A stretch of 64,000 nucleotides of DNA from an uncultured Paludibacter sp. (GTDB lineage Bacteria; Bacteroidota; Bacteroidia; Bacteroidales; Paludibacteraceae), in contig CALCBD010000026.1 of the NCBI GenBank assembly GCA_937897985.1, positions 34,158 through 98,157 of the forward strand. Direction: 5' to 3'. Each line of letters opens with the position of its first letter. The stretch's first letter is position 1. Positions 27,744 to 36,101 of this stretch are shown piece after piece. A model generated the notes under the pieces. That model saw only the letters and a program-made list of their open reading frames with translations, made no database searches and was not told the DNA's origin. Both the position numbers and the translations under genes were made by a program.

Positions 27744-27944
27744 AGTAAATTAAATTTTTTGATATGCCAAAAAATTATTTATTGATTATCAATAATTATT
27801 GAATTCCGGGGTTTCATGCAAGCTGCTGACAAACCTGCTTAAATGCTGATTTTAAGAGTTATTTTCTGGAAAAGTTACAATCTTATGTCTGATTCAAAGT
27901 TAAAATTCAGGAATCACCATTTATTGTAAGTTGATTTCGGGTTT

Positions 27945-28535
27945 TTATTCTTTCCAGCGTTTTAACTCGTTATACAAACGCTGAACAGGCAGCCCCATAA
28001 CATTAAAATAAGACCCGTTAATATGTTCGACCCCTACGAATCCGATCCATTCCTGCACTCCATAGGCACCAGCTTTATCATAAGGTTTGAAATTTTCGAC
28101 ATAATAATCCACTTCACTTTCAGTAAGCTTTGAAAATCTCACATCGGTGATAACGTGAAAAATTCTCTTACGTTTAAGAGTGGAAATACATACTCCGGTA
28201 ATCACCTGATGTGTTTTACCGGATAGTATCTGTAACATTCGCTTTGCTTCTGCAGCATCGACCGGCTTTCCCAATACTTTTCCTTCGTGCCACACTATAG
28301 TATCGGCAGTGATTATCATCGTATTTTCAGTCATAATCTGCTCATAGGCTTTTGCCTTTTTCTCGGCTAAATACATTGGAATATCCACACCTACCATTTG
28401 CGAAGGATAAGTTTCGTCTACATCGATGACTTTAACTTCGAAAGGTACATTCAAACCTTTTAATAATTCAAGCCTTCGTGGTGACTGCGAGGCTAAAATA
28501 ATCTGATATTTTTCAATGTTCTGCAGCAATTTCAT
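27945..28535 (-). CDS. maf: Maf-like nucleoside triphosphate pyrophosphatase
   Basis: This is a 196-residue house-cleaning enzyme that hydrolyses non-canonical or modified nucleoside triphosphates (Maf subfamily acts on dTTP, UTP and modified forms). The family motifs are all visible: LASQSPRRLELL near residue 14-25, VDETYPSQ in the substrate loop, TADTIVWHEGKVLGKP near 76-92, and QVITGVCI. It is followed upstream on the same strand by the UbiA prenyltransferase gene with a 60-bp gap. It lies downstream of a 500-bp region holding a MITE-like element. Confidence 0.94.
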   Translation of the reverse strand: MKLLQNIEKYQIILASQSPRRLELLKGLNVPFEVKVIDVDETYPSQMVGVDIPMYLAEKKAKAYEQIMTENTMIITADTIVWHEGKVLGKPVDAAEAKRMLQILSGKTHQVITGVCISTLKRKRIFHVITDVRFSKLTESEVDYYVENFKPYDKAGAYGVQEWIGFVGVEHINGSYFNVMGLPVQRLYNELKRWKE

Positions 28536-28595
28536 TCCTTTTAGATTATGTCTTTATAATTGAAATTATTGAACTAAGTCTCATTTATTGAAATT

Positions 28596-29579
28596 TTATT
28601 TAACTATAAACAAATCAAACAGAGGCAGATTATAAGTTTTGGCCATAAGGTAATAGAAAATAAATCCATACATCACTCCGATAAGCATAATAAATTTCAG
28701 AAATGTGGAAATCCGGTGAAAATCTTCAGAATTTTTGGCCATGAACGTCAGAAAAACCATTAATGCAAGAGGAATGATTAATCCGAAAATCAGGTATCTG
28801 AAAGTTAGATTTCCCTGAAATTCATTAATATAACTGTTGATTATCAGTAACAATACAGCGGTAATTAAAACCAGAAAATACACAAACCATTTGGATTTTG
28901 CGATACCCCACTTCACCGGCATTGTCCTGCATTCAAGTTCCCTGTCACCCTCAATATCTTCCATGTCCTTAACTATTTCGCGCAACCAGCTAAGCAAAAA
29001 TGAAAAAAATGAAAAACCACTGATCCAGAGGTAAACCTGCCCCGGAACTGGAGTCTCAAATATTAAATTCCCATACTCCAGTTCTAATACAGCTATTTCG
29101 TTAATAGCCACTACAAGCACTGTCAGAGCCGTTGCAAACGAAACTATCAGATTACCAATCATAAACTGGCGTTTGTAGGATGAAGAGTAAAACCATAAAA
29201 GTCCCGGAACAACGATAAAAACAAACATAAGTGAAAAACTACGCGAAAGAAACGCCGCAATTAATCCTGAAATAATGCCCAACGAAGTAATCACCTGATA
29301 TAAAATCATTGCACTTCGTTTTGAAATCAGTCTGCTTACTATTAATTTATCGGGTCGGTTAACAGCATCTATCTTTATATCAAAATAATCGTTCAATACA
29401 TAGCCGCCGGCAGCAATAAAAACCGTAGCTGTAATCAGGAGAATAAACTGAAAATTTACCGAACTGTAATCAAATCCGTATTTTTGCATCACAGGCATTA
29501 TAACAAGTTGCTGCATAACAAGTTGTATAAATACTATGAAAATCAGATTTTTAAAGCGGACTAATTTCAGATAATTCAT
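28596..29579 (-). CDS. UbiA-family membrane prenyltransferase
   Basis: This is a 327-residue integral membrane protein of the UbiA superfamily, which joins a polyprenyl diphosphate to an acceptor. The first Asp-rich motif is NDYFDIKIDAVNRPDK (N63, D67 and D71), and the second is REIVKDMEDIEGDRE. About nine membrane helices are predicted. Its overall look is closest to the Bacteroidetes branch annotated as geranylgeranylglycerol-phosphate geranylgeranyltransferase-like; menaquinone or heme pathways use other members of this family. The acceptor is not shown by the sequence. CAAAGTTA at 29635-29642 gives a -7 element 55 bp upstream. Confidence 0.85.
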   Translation of the reverse strand: MNYLKLVRFKNLIFIVFIQLVMQQLVIMPVMQKYGFDYSSVNFQFILLITATVFIAAGGYVLNDYFDIKIDAVNRPDKLIVSRLISKRSAMILYQVITSLGIISGLIAAFLSRSFSLMFVFIVVPGLLWFYSSSYKRQFMIGNLIVSFATALTVLVVAINEIAVLELEYGNLIFETPVPGQVYLWISGFSFFSFLLSWLREIVKDMEDIEGDRELECRTMPVKWGIAKSKWFVYFLVLITAVLLLIINSYINEFQGNLTFRYLIFGLIIPLALMVFLTFMAKNSEDFHRISTFLKFIMLIGVMYGFIFYYLMAKTYNLPLFDLFIVK

Positions 29580-29700
29580 TGTTTATCACTTAAAAATTTG
29601 TAGACCGGAAAAACAAAAAAAGCAATCCGGAATACAAAGTTAGTTGAAAAATAACAATAAAATGCATATTTTCACCGTAATTTCTATAAACTTACCAACA

Positions 29701-29741
29701 AAACAAAAACGCTATTAATCTAATTTACAGATTAATAGCGT
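29701..29741 (-). terminator. Terminator of tRNA-Asp
   Basis: A perfect 13-bp stem (29709-29721 with 29729-29741, loop of 7 nt) lies 9 bp after the 3' end of the tRNA, and reads into TTTTTG on the minus strand. Confidence 0.85.
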
Positions 29742-29750
29742 CTTAACTTG

Positions 29751-29824
29751 CGGTACGGACGGGACTCGAACCCGCGACCTCCGCCGTGACAGGGCGGCAT
29801 TCTAACCAACTGAACTACCGAACC
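29751..29824 (-). tRNA. tRNA-Asp (anticodon GTC)
   Basis: The 74-nt gene folds into the cloverleaf. The anticodon stem GCCGC/GCGGC encloses a loop with GTC, which reads GAC/GAU. The T-arm GCGGG-TTCGAGT-CCCGT is standard. CCA is not encoded (CAAG follows the discriminator G). The acceptor stem GGTTCGG/CCGTACC has one U-U mismatch at pair 4-69. Confidence 0.95.
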
Positions 29825-30149
29825 AAAGTTTTTTTGTCGCGCATTATTTTCAAATGCGGTGCAAAGATAAGGCAAATTTTCATTACTACAATAGCAATTT
29901 AAAAAAAAATAATTGTTTGCCTGAAATTTCATTTACATCTAAATTTTTATCAATTGGGAATCAAATAATTATTGAATTGAAAAATTTGTAAAATTTTTAT
30001 CGAAAACATGAATTATACATTCTTTTTCATCAAAACAGTTACTTAAATTGCCCGAAAAAGGCTGTAATTACAATGATTTTAGTTCAGAAATACAGGTCTC
30101 AAATTAAAATGTTATATTTGCAGTTCATAAATAAGCATCAAAAATTAGA
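29825..30149. other. Divergent intergenic region with tRNA and purU promoters
   Basis: 325 bp. CAAAGATA at 29862-29869 is followed after 19 bp by CAAT (29889-29892), so on the minus strand ATTG-N19-TATCTTTG forms a promoter for tRNA-Asp. TATATTTG at 30113-30120 is a -7 element 29 bp before purU, without a clear -33 box. Nothing else stands out. Confidence 0.55.
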
Positions 30150-31016
30150 ATGAAAGAGAATGATAATACGGCAGTATTGTTAATTTACTGTCCCGACAAA
30201 CCCGGAATTCTGGCTGCCGTTACTGAATTTATCAACCATCACAAAGGAAATATCCTCTATTTAGACCAATATGTAAACCGGGAAGAAAAAGTATTCTTTA
30301 TGCGGGTAGAATGGGATTTAACCACATTTCAAATTCCGAAAGAGAAAATTGATGAATACTTTCAAACGCTGATTGCCATAAGATTCGATATGAATTTCAG
30401 GCTTTATTTCAGTGATATTAAACCCCGAATGGCAATTTTTGTTTCCAAAATGTCACACTGTCTGTACGATTTGCTTGCCCGTTATGCGGCAGGCGAATGG
30501 AGAGTCGAAATTCCGGTCATTATCAGTAATCATCCTGACATGGAAGCTGTTGCCAATCGGTTCAATATTGAATATCATTATTTTCCTGTTGATAAAAACA
30601 ATAAAGTCAATCAGGAAAAGGCACAGCTGGAGCTACTGCGAAAACATAAAATTACATTTTGTGTACTGGCGAGATACATGCAGATTCTTTCCGAAGAATT
30701 TATTCAGGAATATCCCGATAAAATTATTAACATCCATCATTCTTTTTTGCCTGCTTTTGCCGGTGCAAAACCCTATCATGCTGCCCACGAACGCGGTGTG
30801 AAAATTATAGGAGCCACAAGCCATTATGTCACTTCCGAGCTGGATGCCGGACCGATAATCGAGCAGGATGTTACTCATATTTCACACAAGGACACAGTGG
30901 AAGAATTGATAAAGAAAGGACGCGACCTTGAAAAAATTGTGCTTTCGCATGCTGTGGAAAAACACATCGATCGTAAAATTCTGGCTTATAAAAACAGAAC
31001 TATAGTTTTTCAATAA
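30150..31016 (+). CDS. purU: Formyltetrahydrofolate deformylase
   Basis: PurU hydrolyses 10-formyl-THF to formate and THF, supplying formate for PurT and balancing the folate pool. The 288-residue protein has an N-terminal ACT domain (about 8-85, TAVLLIYCPDKPGILAAVTE at its start), which in other species binds Gly and Met, and a C-terminal formyltransferase-fold domain (about 92-285). The catalytic Asn-His-Asp triad lies in NIHHSFLPAFAGAKPY and in SELDAGPIIEQD. Length and order match the family closely. Confidence 0.96.
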   Translation: MKENDNTAVLLIYCPDKPGILAAVTEFINHHKGNILYLDQYVNREEKVFFMRVEWDLTTFQIPKEKIDEYFQTLIAIRFDMNFRLYFSDIKPRMAIFVSKMSHCLYDLLARYAAGEWRVEIPVIISNHPDMEAVANRFNIEYHYFPVDKNNKVNQEKAQLELLRKHKITFCVLARYMQILSEEFIQEYPDKIINIHHSFLPAFAGAKPYHAAHERGVKIIGATSHYVTSELDAGPIIEQDVTHISHKDTVEELIKKGRDLEKIVLSHAVEKHIDRKILAYKNRTIVFQ

Positions 31017-31171
31017 TTTAAAATATATTTGTAAAAAAAAATCAGGGATTGGTTATTTAAAGCTGATTGCTTCATTTTTAGAACGTTATATTTGTTATTT
31101 TTAATCTGCCTAACTTTTAAATTTACTTATACTATTAATTTACAGCTAATTAAGAAAATATTATATATAAA

Positions 31172-32935
31172 ATGGAAGTCACACGAATATTCGATTTGTT
31201 GGATAATTATCTCGATAAATATCCGACTCAGGAAGTAGCTTTAGCTGCAAAACGAAATGGTCAATGGCGAAAATTCAACATCAACGAGTATGTTGAACTA
31301 ACCAACTATATCAGTTATGCAATGATAGAAACCGGAATAAAACCGGGAGACAAAGTAGGCATTGTAAGCGGAAACCGACCCGAATGGAACATGATAGATT
31401 TTGCAATCATGCAAATCGGTGCAGTCTCGATTCCTATTTATCCAACTATTAGTCAGGACGATTATAAACATATTCTTAACCATGCCGAGATGAAAATGAT
31501 TTTCATCGAAGGAAAGGAATTGCGAAATAAACTACAACCAATTCTTCATGAACTTGCGACATTGAAGAGTGTTTACACTTTTGACGATTTAGGGACTGAA
31601 TATCCTTTTCTTGAGCAGTTTATAGCGATAGGAAAAGAACATCCAGCTCCTGAAAAACTAAAAATGCTTAAAGCTGCCATCCAGCCCGGCGATTTAGCTA
31701 CCATCATTTATACTTCCGGCACTACCGGTGTGCAAAAAGGAGTGATGTTGTCACACAGCAATATTGTCAACCAGCTGAAAAACCTCGAAATGACACCTGC
31801 TAAATGGAGCAATAAAGCCCTGAGTTTCCTTCCATTATGCCATGCCTACGAAAGAGTTTTGGTTTATTTGTATCAGTACCTCGGAATGTCGGTTTATTAC
31901 GCCGAAAGTCTGGCCACAATTGCCGAAAACATCAAGGAAATTAATCCGACAATGATGACCTGTGTACCGCGGTTACTTGAAAAAATTTATGACAAACTTC
32001 AACTTACAGGCAAAAAACTGCCATTTTTTAAGCGGGTTTTATATTTCTGGGCATTTAATCTGGCTACAAAATTTCAACTGGAAGGAATGAGCAGCTGGTA
32101 CAAAGCGCAACACAAACTTGCTGACAAACTCATTTATTCGAAGTGGAGAGAAGCCATCGGAGGTAATTTCGACATTGTAGTTTCGGGTGGCTCGGCCATC
32201 CAACCGCATATCGCTTCGTTTTTTTCAGCCATTGGGATGCCTGTATTTGAAGGTTACGGACTAAGCGAAACATCTCCAGTACTCGCAGTAAGCCAGAGAG
32301 GCAAAAACGGCCGGAAATTCGGAACTGTAGGCCCCGCACTGCCGGGAGTGGAAGTAAAAATAGGCGATAACAATGAAATTCTTTGCAGGGGACACAATGT
32401 AATGCTGGGATATTACAAAGATCCTGAACTTACAAAACAAGTCATCGACGATGAAGGTTGGTTTCATACCGGCGACACCGGTAAATTTACCCCTGAACAA
32501 CAATTAATTATCACCGGCAGGTTAAAAAACATATTTAAAACTTCATTTGGTAAATATGTTAACCCTCAGGCCATCGAATCGAAATTTACCGAATCACCGC
32601 TCATTGACAATATGATTGTTCTGGGTGAAAACAAAAAATTTGCAGCAGCTTTGATTTCTCCCGACTTTGTTTATCTGAAATCGTGGTGCGGAAAACATAA
32701 AATTCCGTATACAACCAATGCCGAAATGATAGAACATCCGGTAATAATGAAACGATATCAGGAAGAAGTTAAAAGATACAATCAGTATTTTGGTGATTTT
32801 GAACAAATTAAACGATATCAACTGGTTCCCGACGAATGGACTCAACCGGCAGGTTTCCTCTCTCCTACCCTTAAAATCAAACGAAATGTGATTGAAGAAT
32901 ATTATGCTGAGAAAATAGAAAAACTTTTCCAGTAA
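31172..32935 (+). CDS. Long-chain acyl-CoA synthetase (AMP-forming)
   Basis: This is a 587-residue enzyme of the ANL superfamily that activates a fatty acid as acyl-AMP and then acyl-CoA. The AMP-binding motif is IIYTSGTTGVQKGVMLSH (about 180-197); GYGLSETSPV, GWFHTGDTG and LKNIFKTSFGKYVNP are the later core motifs. It is of the FadD15/ACSL type by length and by the C-terminal LTPTLKIKR-like ending (LSPTLKIKRNVIEEYY). A -7 box TATATTTG at 31087-31094 lies upstream. Substrate chain length is not determined. It sits alone between purU and truA. Confidence 0.93.
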   Translation: MEVTRIFDLLDNYLDKYPTQEVALAAKRNGQWRKFNINEYVELTNYISYAMIETGIKPGDKVGIVSGNRPEWNMIDFAIMQIGAVSIPIYPTISQDDYKHILNHAEMKMIFIEGKELRNKLQPILHELATLKSVYTFDDLGTEYPFLEQFIAIGKEHPAPEKLKMLKAAIQPGDLATIIYTSGTTGVQKGVMLSHSNIVNQLKNLEMTPAKWSNKALSFLPLCHAYERVLVYLYQYLGMSVYYAESLATIAENIKEINPTMMTCVPRLLEKIYDKLQLTGKKLPFFKRVLYFWAFNLATKFQLEGMSSWYKAQHKLADKLIYSKWREAIGGNFDIVVSGGSAIQPHIASFFSAIGMPVFEGYGLSETSPVLAVSQRGKNGRKFGTVGPALPGVEVKIGDNNEILCRGHNVMLGYYKDPELTKQVIDDEGWFHTGDTGKFTPEQQLIITGRLKNIFKTSFGKYVNPQAIESKFTESPLIDNMIVLGENKKFAAALISPDFVYLKSWCGKHKIPYTTNAEMIEHPVIMKRYQEEVKRYNQYFGDFEQIKRYQLVPDEWTQPAGFLSPTLKIKRNVIEEYYAEKIEKLFQ

Positions 32936-32956
32936 CAGAGGAGATTTTAAAGTACT

Positions 32957-32989
32957 GCAGCAGATTTGCCTATAAAGCTAATCTGCTGC
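32957..32989. repeat. 10-bp inverted repeat between the acyl-CoA synthetase and truA
   Basis: GCAGCAGATT at 32957-32966 pairs with AATCTGCTGC at 32980-32989. No T-run follows, so it is not a standard terminator; it could be a leader or processing structure of truA. Confidence 0.5.
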
Positions 32990-33019
32990 TCTGATATCAG
33001 TAACAATTTAATTGAAATT

Positions 33020-33784
33020 TTGAAAAAAAGATATTTCATATACCTTTCGTACAAAGGTACTTCCTATCACGGCTGGCAATATCAGCCGAACGGAATTTCA
33101 GTACAGGAAGTACTTGCTAAGGCTTTATCAACCATTTTAAGGTGTGATACCGAAATTACCGGTGCCGGACGTACTGACACCGGAGTACACGCACGAACTA
33201 TGGTGGCTCATTTCGATACTGAAGCAAATCTTTCCGAGCCCGAAAAATTTTCGGATAAACTCAACAGTATCTTACCGAATGACATTGCGGTTTGGAAAAT
33301 TGTGAATGTAAAAGCGGATGCACATGCCCGTTTCGATGCTATCAGCAGAAAATATGAATATCACCTTATTACTTCTAAAAATGTGTTCAGAACAGAATTT
33401 GCCGCACGCTTCAATCATCAACTGAATTTTGACAAGATGAATGAAGCAGCTGCAATTTTATTTGAATACTGTGACTTTACAAGTTTCAGTAAGTTGCATA
33501 CCGATGTAAAGACAAATAATTGCAATATTACCGAAGCAGGATGGGTAAAATCGGATGACGAATGGGTTTTTAATATCCGTGCCGACAGGTTTTTGCGAAA
33601 CATGGTACGTTCAATTGTTGGAACATTACTCGAAGTCGGGCGCGGAAGAATATCTGCAGAACAGTTCCGGCAAATTATTGAAGCTAAGGACCGTTGCAAA
33701 GCCGGAATGTCGGTTCCGGCACATGGACTATTTCTGATTGATATTCAGTACCCTGAAGATATTTTTGAAACTAATACTGATTGA
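33020..33784 (+). CDS. truA: tRNA pseudouridine(38-40) synthase
   Basis: TruA converts uridines 38-40 in the tRNA anticodon arm to pseudouridine. The catalytic aspartate is D53 in GAGRTDTGVHA. Other family features are YKGTSYHGWQYQP near the start and FLRNMVRSIVGTLLEVG in the second half. The start is set at the TTG at 33020, giving MKKRYFIYLSYKG and 254 residues, the usual family start. A longer frame would begin at 32966 inside the inverted repeat and add a sequence with no match to the family. The next gene starts 40 bp downstream. Confidence 0.93.
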   Translation: MKKRYFIYLSYKGTSYHGWQYQPNGISVQEVLAKALSTILRCDTEITGAGRTDTGVHARTMVAHFDTEANLSEPEKFSDKLNSILPNDIAVWKIVNVKADAHARFDAISRKYEYHLITSKNVFRTEFAARFNHQLNFDKMNEAAAILFEYCDFTSFSKLHTDVKTNNCNITEAGWVKSDDEWVFNIRADRFLRNMVRSIVGTLLEVGRGRISAEQFRQIIEAKDRCKAGMSVPAHGLFLIDIQYPEDIFETNTD

Positions 33785-33824
33785 ATCACAGGTATTTTCT
33801 TCATCTTTTCAAACAAAAAAAACT

Positions 33825-34721
33825 ATGTGGTTAGCTCTCGGATTACTTTCAGCATTTCTGCTTGGCGTATATGATGTCAGCAAAAAGGTTTCACTACAAA
33901 ACAATGCAGTGATACCGGTAATTATGATTTCAATTTTGTTCTCATGTGTCATTCTGTTTCCATTTTTATTCATCTCATTTGTTTTTCCTGATTTACTTCA
34001 CGGAACAATATTCTTTGTACCCGTTGTCGGTTTTAAAACCCATTTACTACTTGTTTTAAAGGCAATAATCGTTCTTTCATCCTGGCTTTTTGCTTATTTT
34101 GCGATGAAACATCTCCCCATTACTATTGCATCACCCATCAAGGCCACACAACCGGTTTGGGTGGTAATTGGTGGTGTTCTGATATTTGGTGAAAAACTTT
34201 CGGGATTTCAGTTAGCCGGTGTGATTATCAGTTTATTCTCATTTTTCATGTTTTCTGTCACCGGAAAAAAAGAGGTAAATTCGTCGGGCTCCAACAAATG
34301 GATTTGGTTTATTATTATGGCCACACTTACAGGAGCAGTGAGTGGTTTATACGATAAATACCTTCTGAAACAGTTCGATCACATGGCAGTTCAAACCTAT
34401 TATACTTTTTATCAGGCAGTTATAATGGGAGTTATTACAATGCTATTATGGTATCCGGGCAGAAAGAAAACAACTGAATTCAAATTCAGATGGTCTATTG
34501 CACTAATTTCAGTTTTTTTGGTTTGTGCCGATTTCGCCTATTTCTATGCATTATCATTGCCCGATTCGCTTATCTCAGTCGTTTCAACATTGCGGCGCGC
34601 CGGTGTGATTGTACCTTTTTTTTACGGAGCTATTGTGATGCACGACAAAAATATGAAATTAAAAATCATCGACATGATCGGTGTAATAATTGGAATGATT
34701 TTCCTGTTTTTAGGCTCCTAA
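33825..34721 (+). CDS. EamA-family (DMT superfamily) transporter
   Basis: This is a 298-residue inner-membrane protein with ten predicted helices arranged as two EamA repeats (about 3-140 and 150-295). Helix 4 ends SPIKATQPVWVVIGGVLIFGEKLS and the second repeat has SVVSTLRRAGVIVPFFYGAIV, both in EamA style. The ATG at 33825 is chosen over 33738 because the longer frame overlaps truA and adds a tail without family character. The solute is unknown; the family includes amino-acid, nucleotide-sugar and metabolite exporters. Confidence 0.87.
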   Translation: MWLALGLLSAFLLGVYDVSKKVSLQNNAVIPVIMISILFSCVILFPFLFISFVFPDLLHGTIFFVPVVGFKTHLLLVLKAIIVLSSWLFAYFAMKHLPITIASPIKATQPVWVVIGGVLIFGEKLSGFQLAGVIISLFSFFMFSVTGKKEVNSSGSNKWIWFIIMATLTGAVSGLYDKYLLKQFDHMAVQTYYTFYQAVIMGVITMLLWYPGRKKTTEFKFRWSIALISVFLVCADFAYFYALSLPDSLISVVSTLRRAGVIVPFFYGAIVMHDKNMKLKIIDMIGVIIGMIFLFLGS

Positions 34722-34816
34722 AGTCATCGTATCAAAATCTATAACATTGATTTACAGCCTGTATGCAAAATAAGTTTCTCATTTTTTTGACAAAAACAAA
34801 AATTCTGTTCAAAACA

Positions 34817-34848
34817 TTTGATTATTAGACATAAAGTTTGTATTTTTG
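34817..34848 (+). promoter_or_regulatory. Bacteroidetes-type promoter of rpmE2
   Basis: TTTG (34817-34820), 20-bp spacer, TATTTTTG (34841-34848). Both boxes match the Bacteroidetes consensus TTTG-N19/21-TAnnTTTG. The start codon is 42 bp downstream. Confidence 0.8.
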
Positions 34849-34890
34849 CAAGCCCAAATATAAAAGAGATAAATAATTAAAAATTAAGAT

Positions 34891-35151
34891 ATGAAAGCCG
34901 GAATTCACCCAGAAAATTATCGCACTGTTGTATTTAAAGACATGTCGAATGGCGATACTTTTTTCTCTCGTTCAACAGTAAACACTAAAGAAACCATTGA
35001 AATTGATGGAGTTACCTATCCTATCGTTAAGATGGAAATCTCGAGTTCATCACATCCTTTTTATACCGGTAAATCCAAATTGGTTGATACCGCAGGTCGT
35101 GTTGACAAATTCATGAATCGTTACGCAAAACGCATGGAATCAAAAAAATAA
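34891..35151 (+). CDS. rpmE2: Ribosomal protein bL31, type B
   Basis: This is the 86-residue large-subunit ribosomal protein bL31. It has no CxxC zinc ligands and carries the type B insertion (ETIEIDGVTYPIVKMEISS), so it does not need zinc. It starts MKAGIHPENYRTVVFKDMS and ends GRVDKFMNRYAKRMESKK. It is a single-gene transcript bounded by a consensus promoter and a strong terminator. No zinc-dependent type A copy is seen in the window. Confidence 0.97.
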   Translation: MKAGIHPENYRTVVFKDMSNGDTFFSRSTVNTKETIEIDGVTYPIVKMEISSSSHPFYTGKSKLVDTAGRVDKFMNRYAKRMESKK

Positions 35152-35172
35152 CATTAATAACTAATGTTTTCT

Positions 35173-35203
35173 AAAAGCCCCGGATTTTTCCGGGGCTTTT
35201 TTT
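35173..35203 (+). terminator. Rho-independent terminator after rpmE2
   Basis: AAAAGCCCCGG (35173-35183) pairs with CCGGGGCTTTT (35190-35200), loop of 6 nt, followed by TTT after the stem's own T-run. Confidence 0.93.
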
Positions 35204-35269
35204 GTGTTATAAATTGAACAATATACCAAAAAGTATTGATTTATTCTATATTACAATCTAATATATCTG

Positions 35270-35301
35270 TTTGATTTATATAACCGGAGATATTATCTTT
35301 G
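35270..35301 (+). promoter_or_regulatory. Bacteroidetes-type promoter of dps
   Basis: TTTG (35270-35273), 20-bp spacer, TATCTTTG (35294-35301). Both boxes match the consensus, and the start codon is 43 bp downstream. Confidence 0.8.
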
Positions 35302-35344
35302 TATCACAAAAAGAAAAACAAAAACAATAAAAAAATAGAAAGTT

Positions 35345-35818
35345 ATGAAAACATTAGATTTTACAAAGCTGAATGCCGAATCGGCAAAAAACATTGTCGG
35401 AGAATTAAGTCAGTTATTAGCTGATTTTCAGATTTATTACACTAACTTACGTGGATTTCACTGGAATGTCAGGGGAAAAGATTTTTATGTAATGCATGCA
35501 CATTTTGAGGACATGTACAATAATGCAGCTGAAAAAATTGACGAAATCGCCGAACGTATTTTAATGCTTGATGGTGTTCCAGCTCACAATTTCAGCGAAT
35601 ACCTGACAAAATCAAAAATCAGTGAAACCGGTTATGTTTCGGGTAGCGATAATGCCATTCAGCACATAATGGAAAGTACAGGATATTTTCTGGAACTGGA
35701 GCGCAAAATTCTCAAACTTGCATCCGAAGCCAACGATGAAGCAACTGCTGCGTTGATGAGCGACTACATTAAAGAACAGGAAAAACAACTTTGGATGTTT
35801 ACAGCATATTTAAGCTGA
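35345..35818 (+). CDS. dps: Dps-type ferritin-like DNA-binding protein
   Basis: Dps forms 12-mers that oxidise iron with peroxide and store it, protecting DNA. The inter-subunit ferroxidase ligands are all present: H39, H51, D66 and E70, with the spacing (12, 15, 4) seen in known Dps proteins. The 157-residue length is normal. The N-terminus is short and only weakly basic, so DNA binding by a tail is uncertain. It has its own promoter and no operon partners. Iron/peroxide control is expected from the family, but I see no Fur/PerR-like box beside it. Confidence 0.94.
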   Translation: MKTLDFTKLNAESAKNIVGELSQLLADFQIYYTNLRGFHWNVRGKDFYVMHAHFEDMYNNAAEKIDEIAERILMLDGVPAHNFSEYLTKSKISETGYVSGSDNAIQHIMESTGYFLELERKILKLASEANDEATAALMSDYIKEQEKQLWMFTAYLS

Positions 35819-35844
35819 TTGATACACGCTTCAGTTAATACAGG

Positions 35845-36055
35845 GATGCTGTCTCATAAGTCCTCTAAAATTTCATAATGCAATAATTGTAAATTGAGTA
35901 TTAAATAATTCAATTTTTTTGAACGCAAATACACTACAGCACAAAGCCGCAAAAATGTTTTTTTAAGTCGTTGCGGCTTTGTGGCAGTGCGTTCAAAAAT
36001 ACCTCTCACAAATTATAAGTTAGTTGTTCAAAAAATCAACTTTTGAGACAGCCTC
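35845..36055. mobile_element. MITE-like element of about 210 bp with nested inverted repeats
   Basis: GATGCTGTCTCATAAGT (35845-35861) matches the inverse of 36039-36055 at 15 of 17 positions. Nested inside are 12-bp perfect arms (35916-35927 with 35988-35999, containing GAACGCA) and 13-bp perfect arms (35940-35952 with 35971-35983, CACAAAGCCGCAA), giving a long hairpin. No open frame is present and no clear target duplication is seen. The outer repeats resemble transposon ends in style. GAACGCAAAT also occurs in the tandem repeat at the end of the window. Confidence 0.6.
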
Positions 36056-36101
36056 ATCAATCAATTTCAATCAAATCAGAATTATATTTGTTGATTTTAA
36101 A

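Noticed and set aside
29732..29932. 66-codon minus-strand frame over tRNA-Asp
   Set aside because: It is a translation of the tRNA and its flanks.
32957..32989. Inverted repeat as terminator of the acyl-CoA synthetase gene
   Set aside because: The 10-bp stem is not followed by a T-run, so it is listed only as a repeat.
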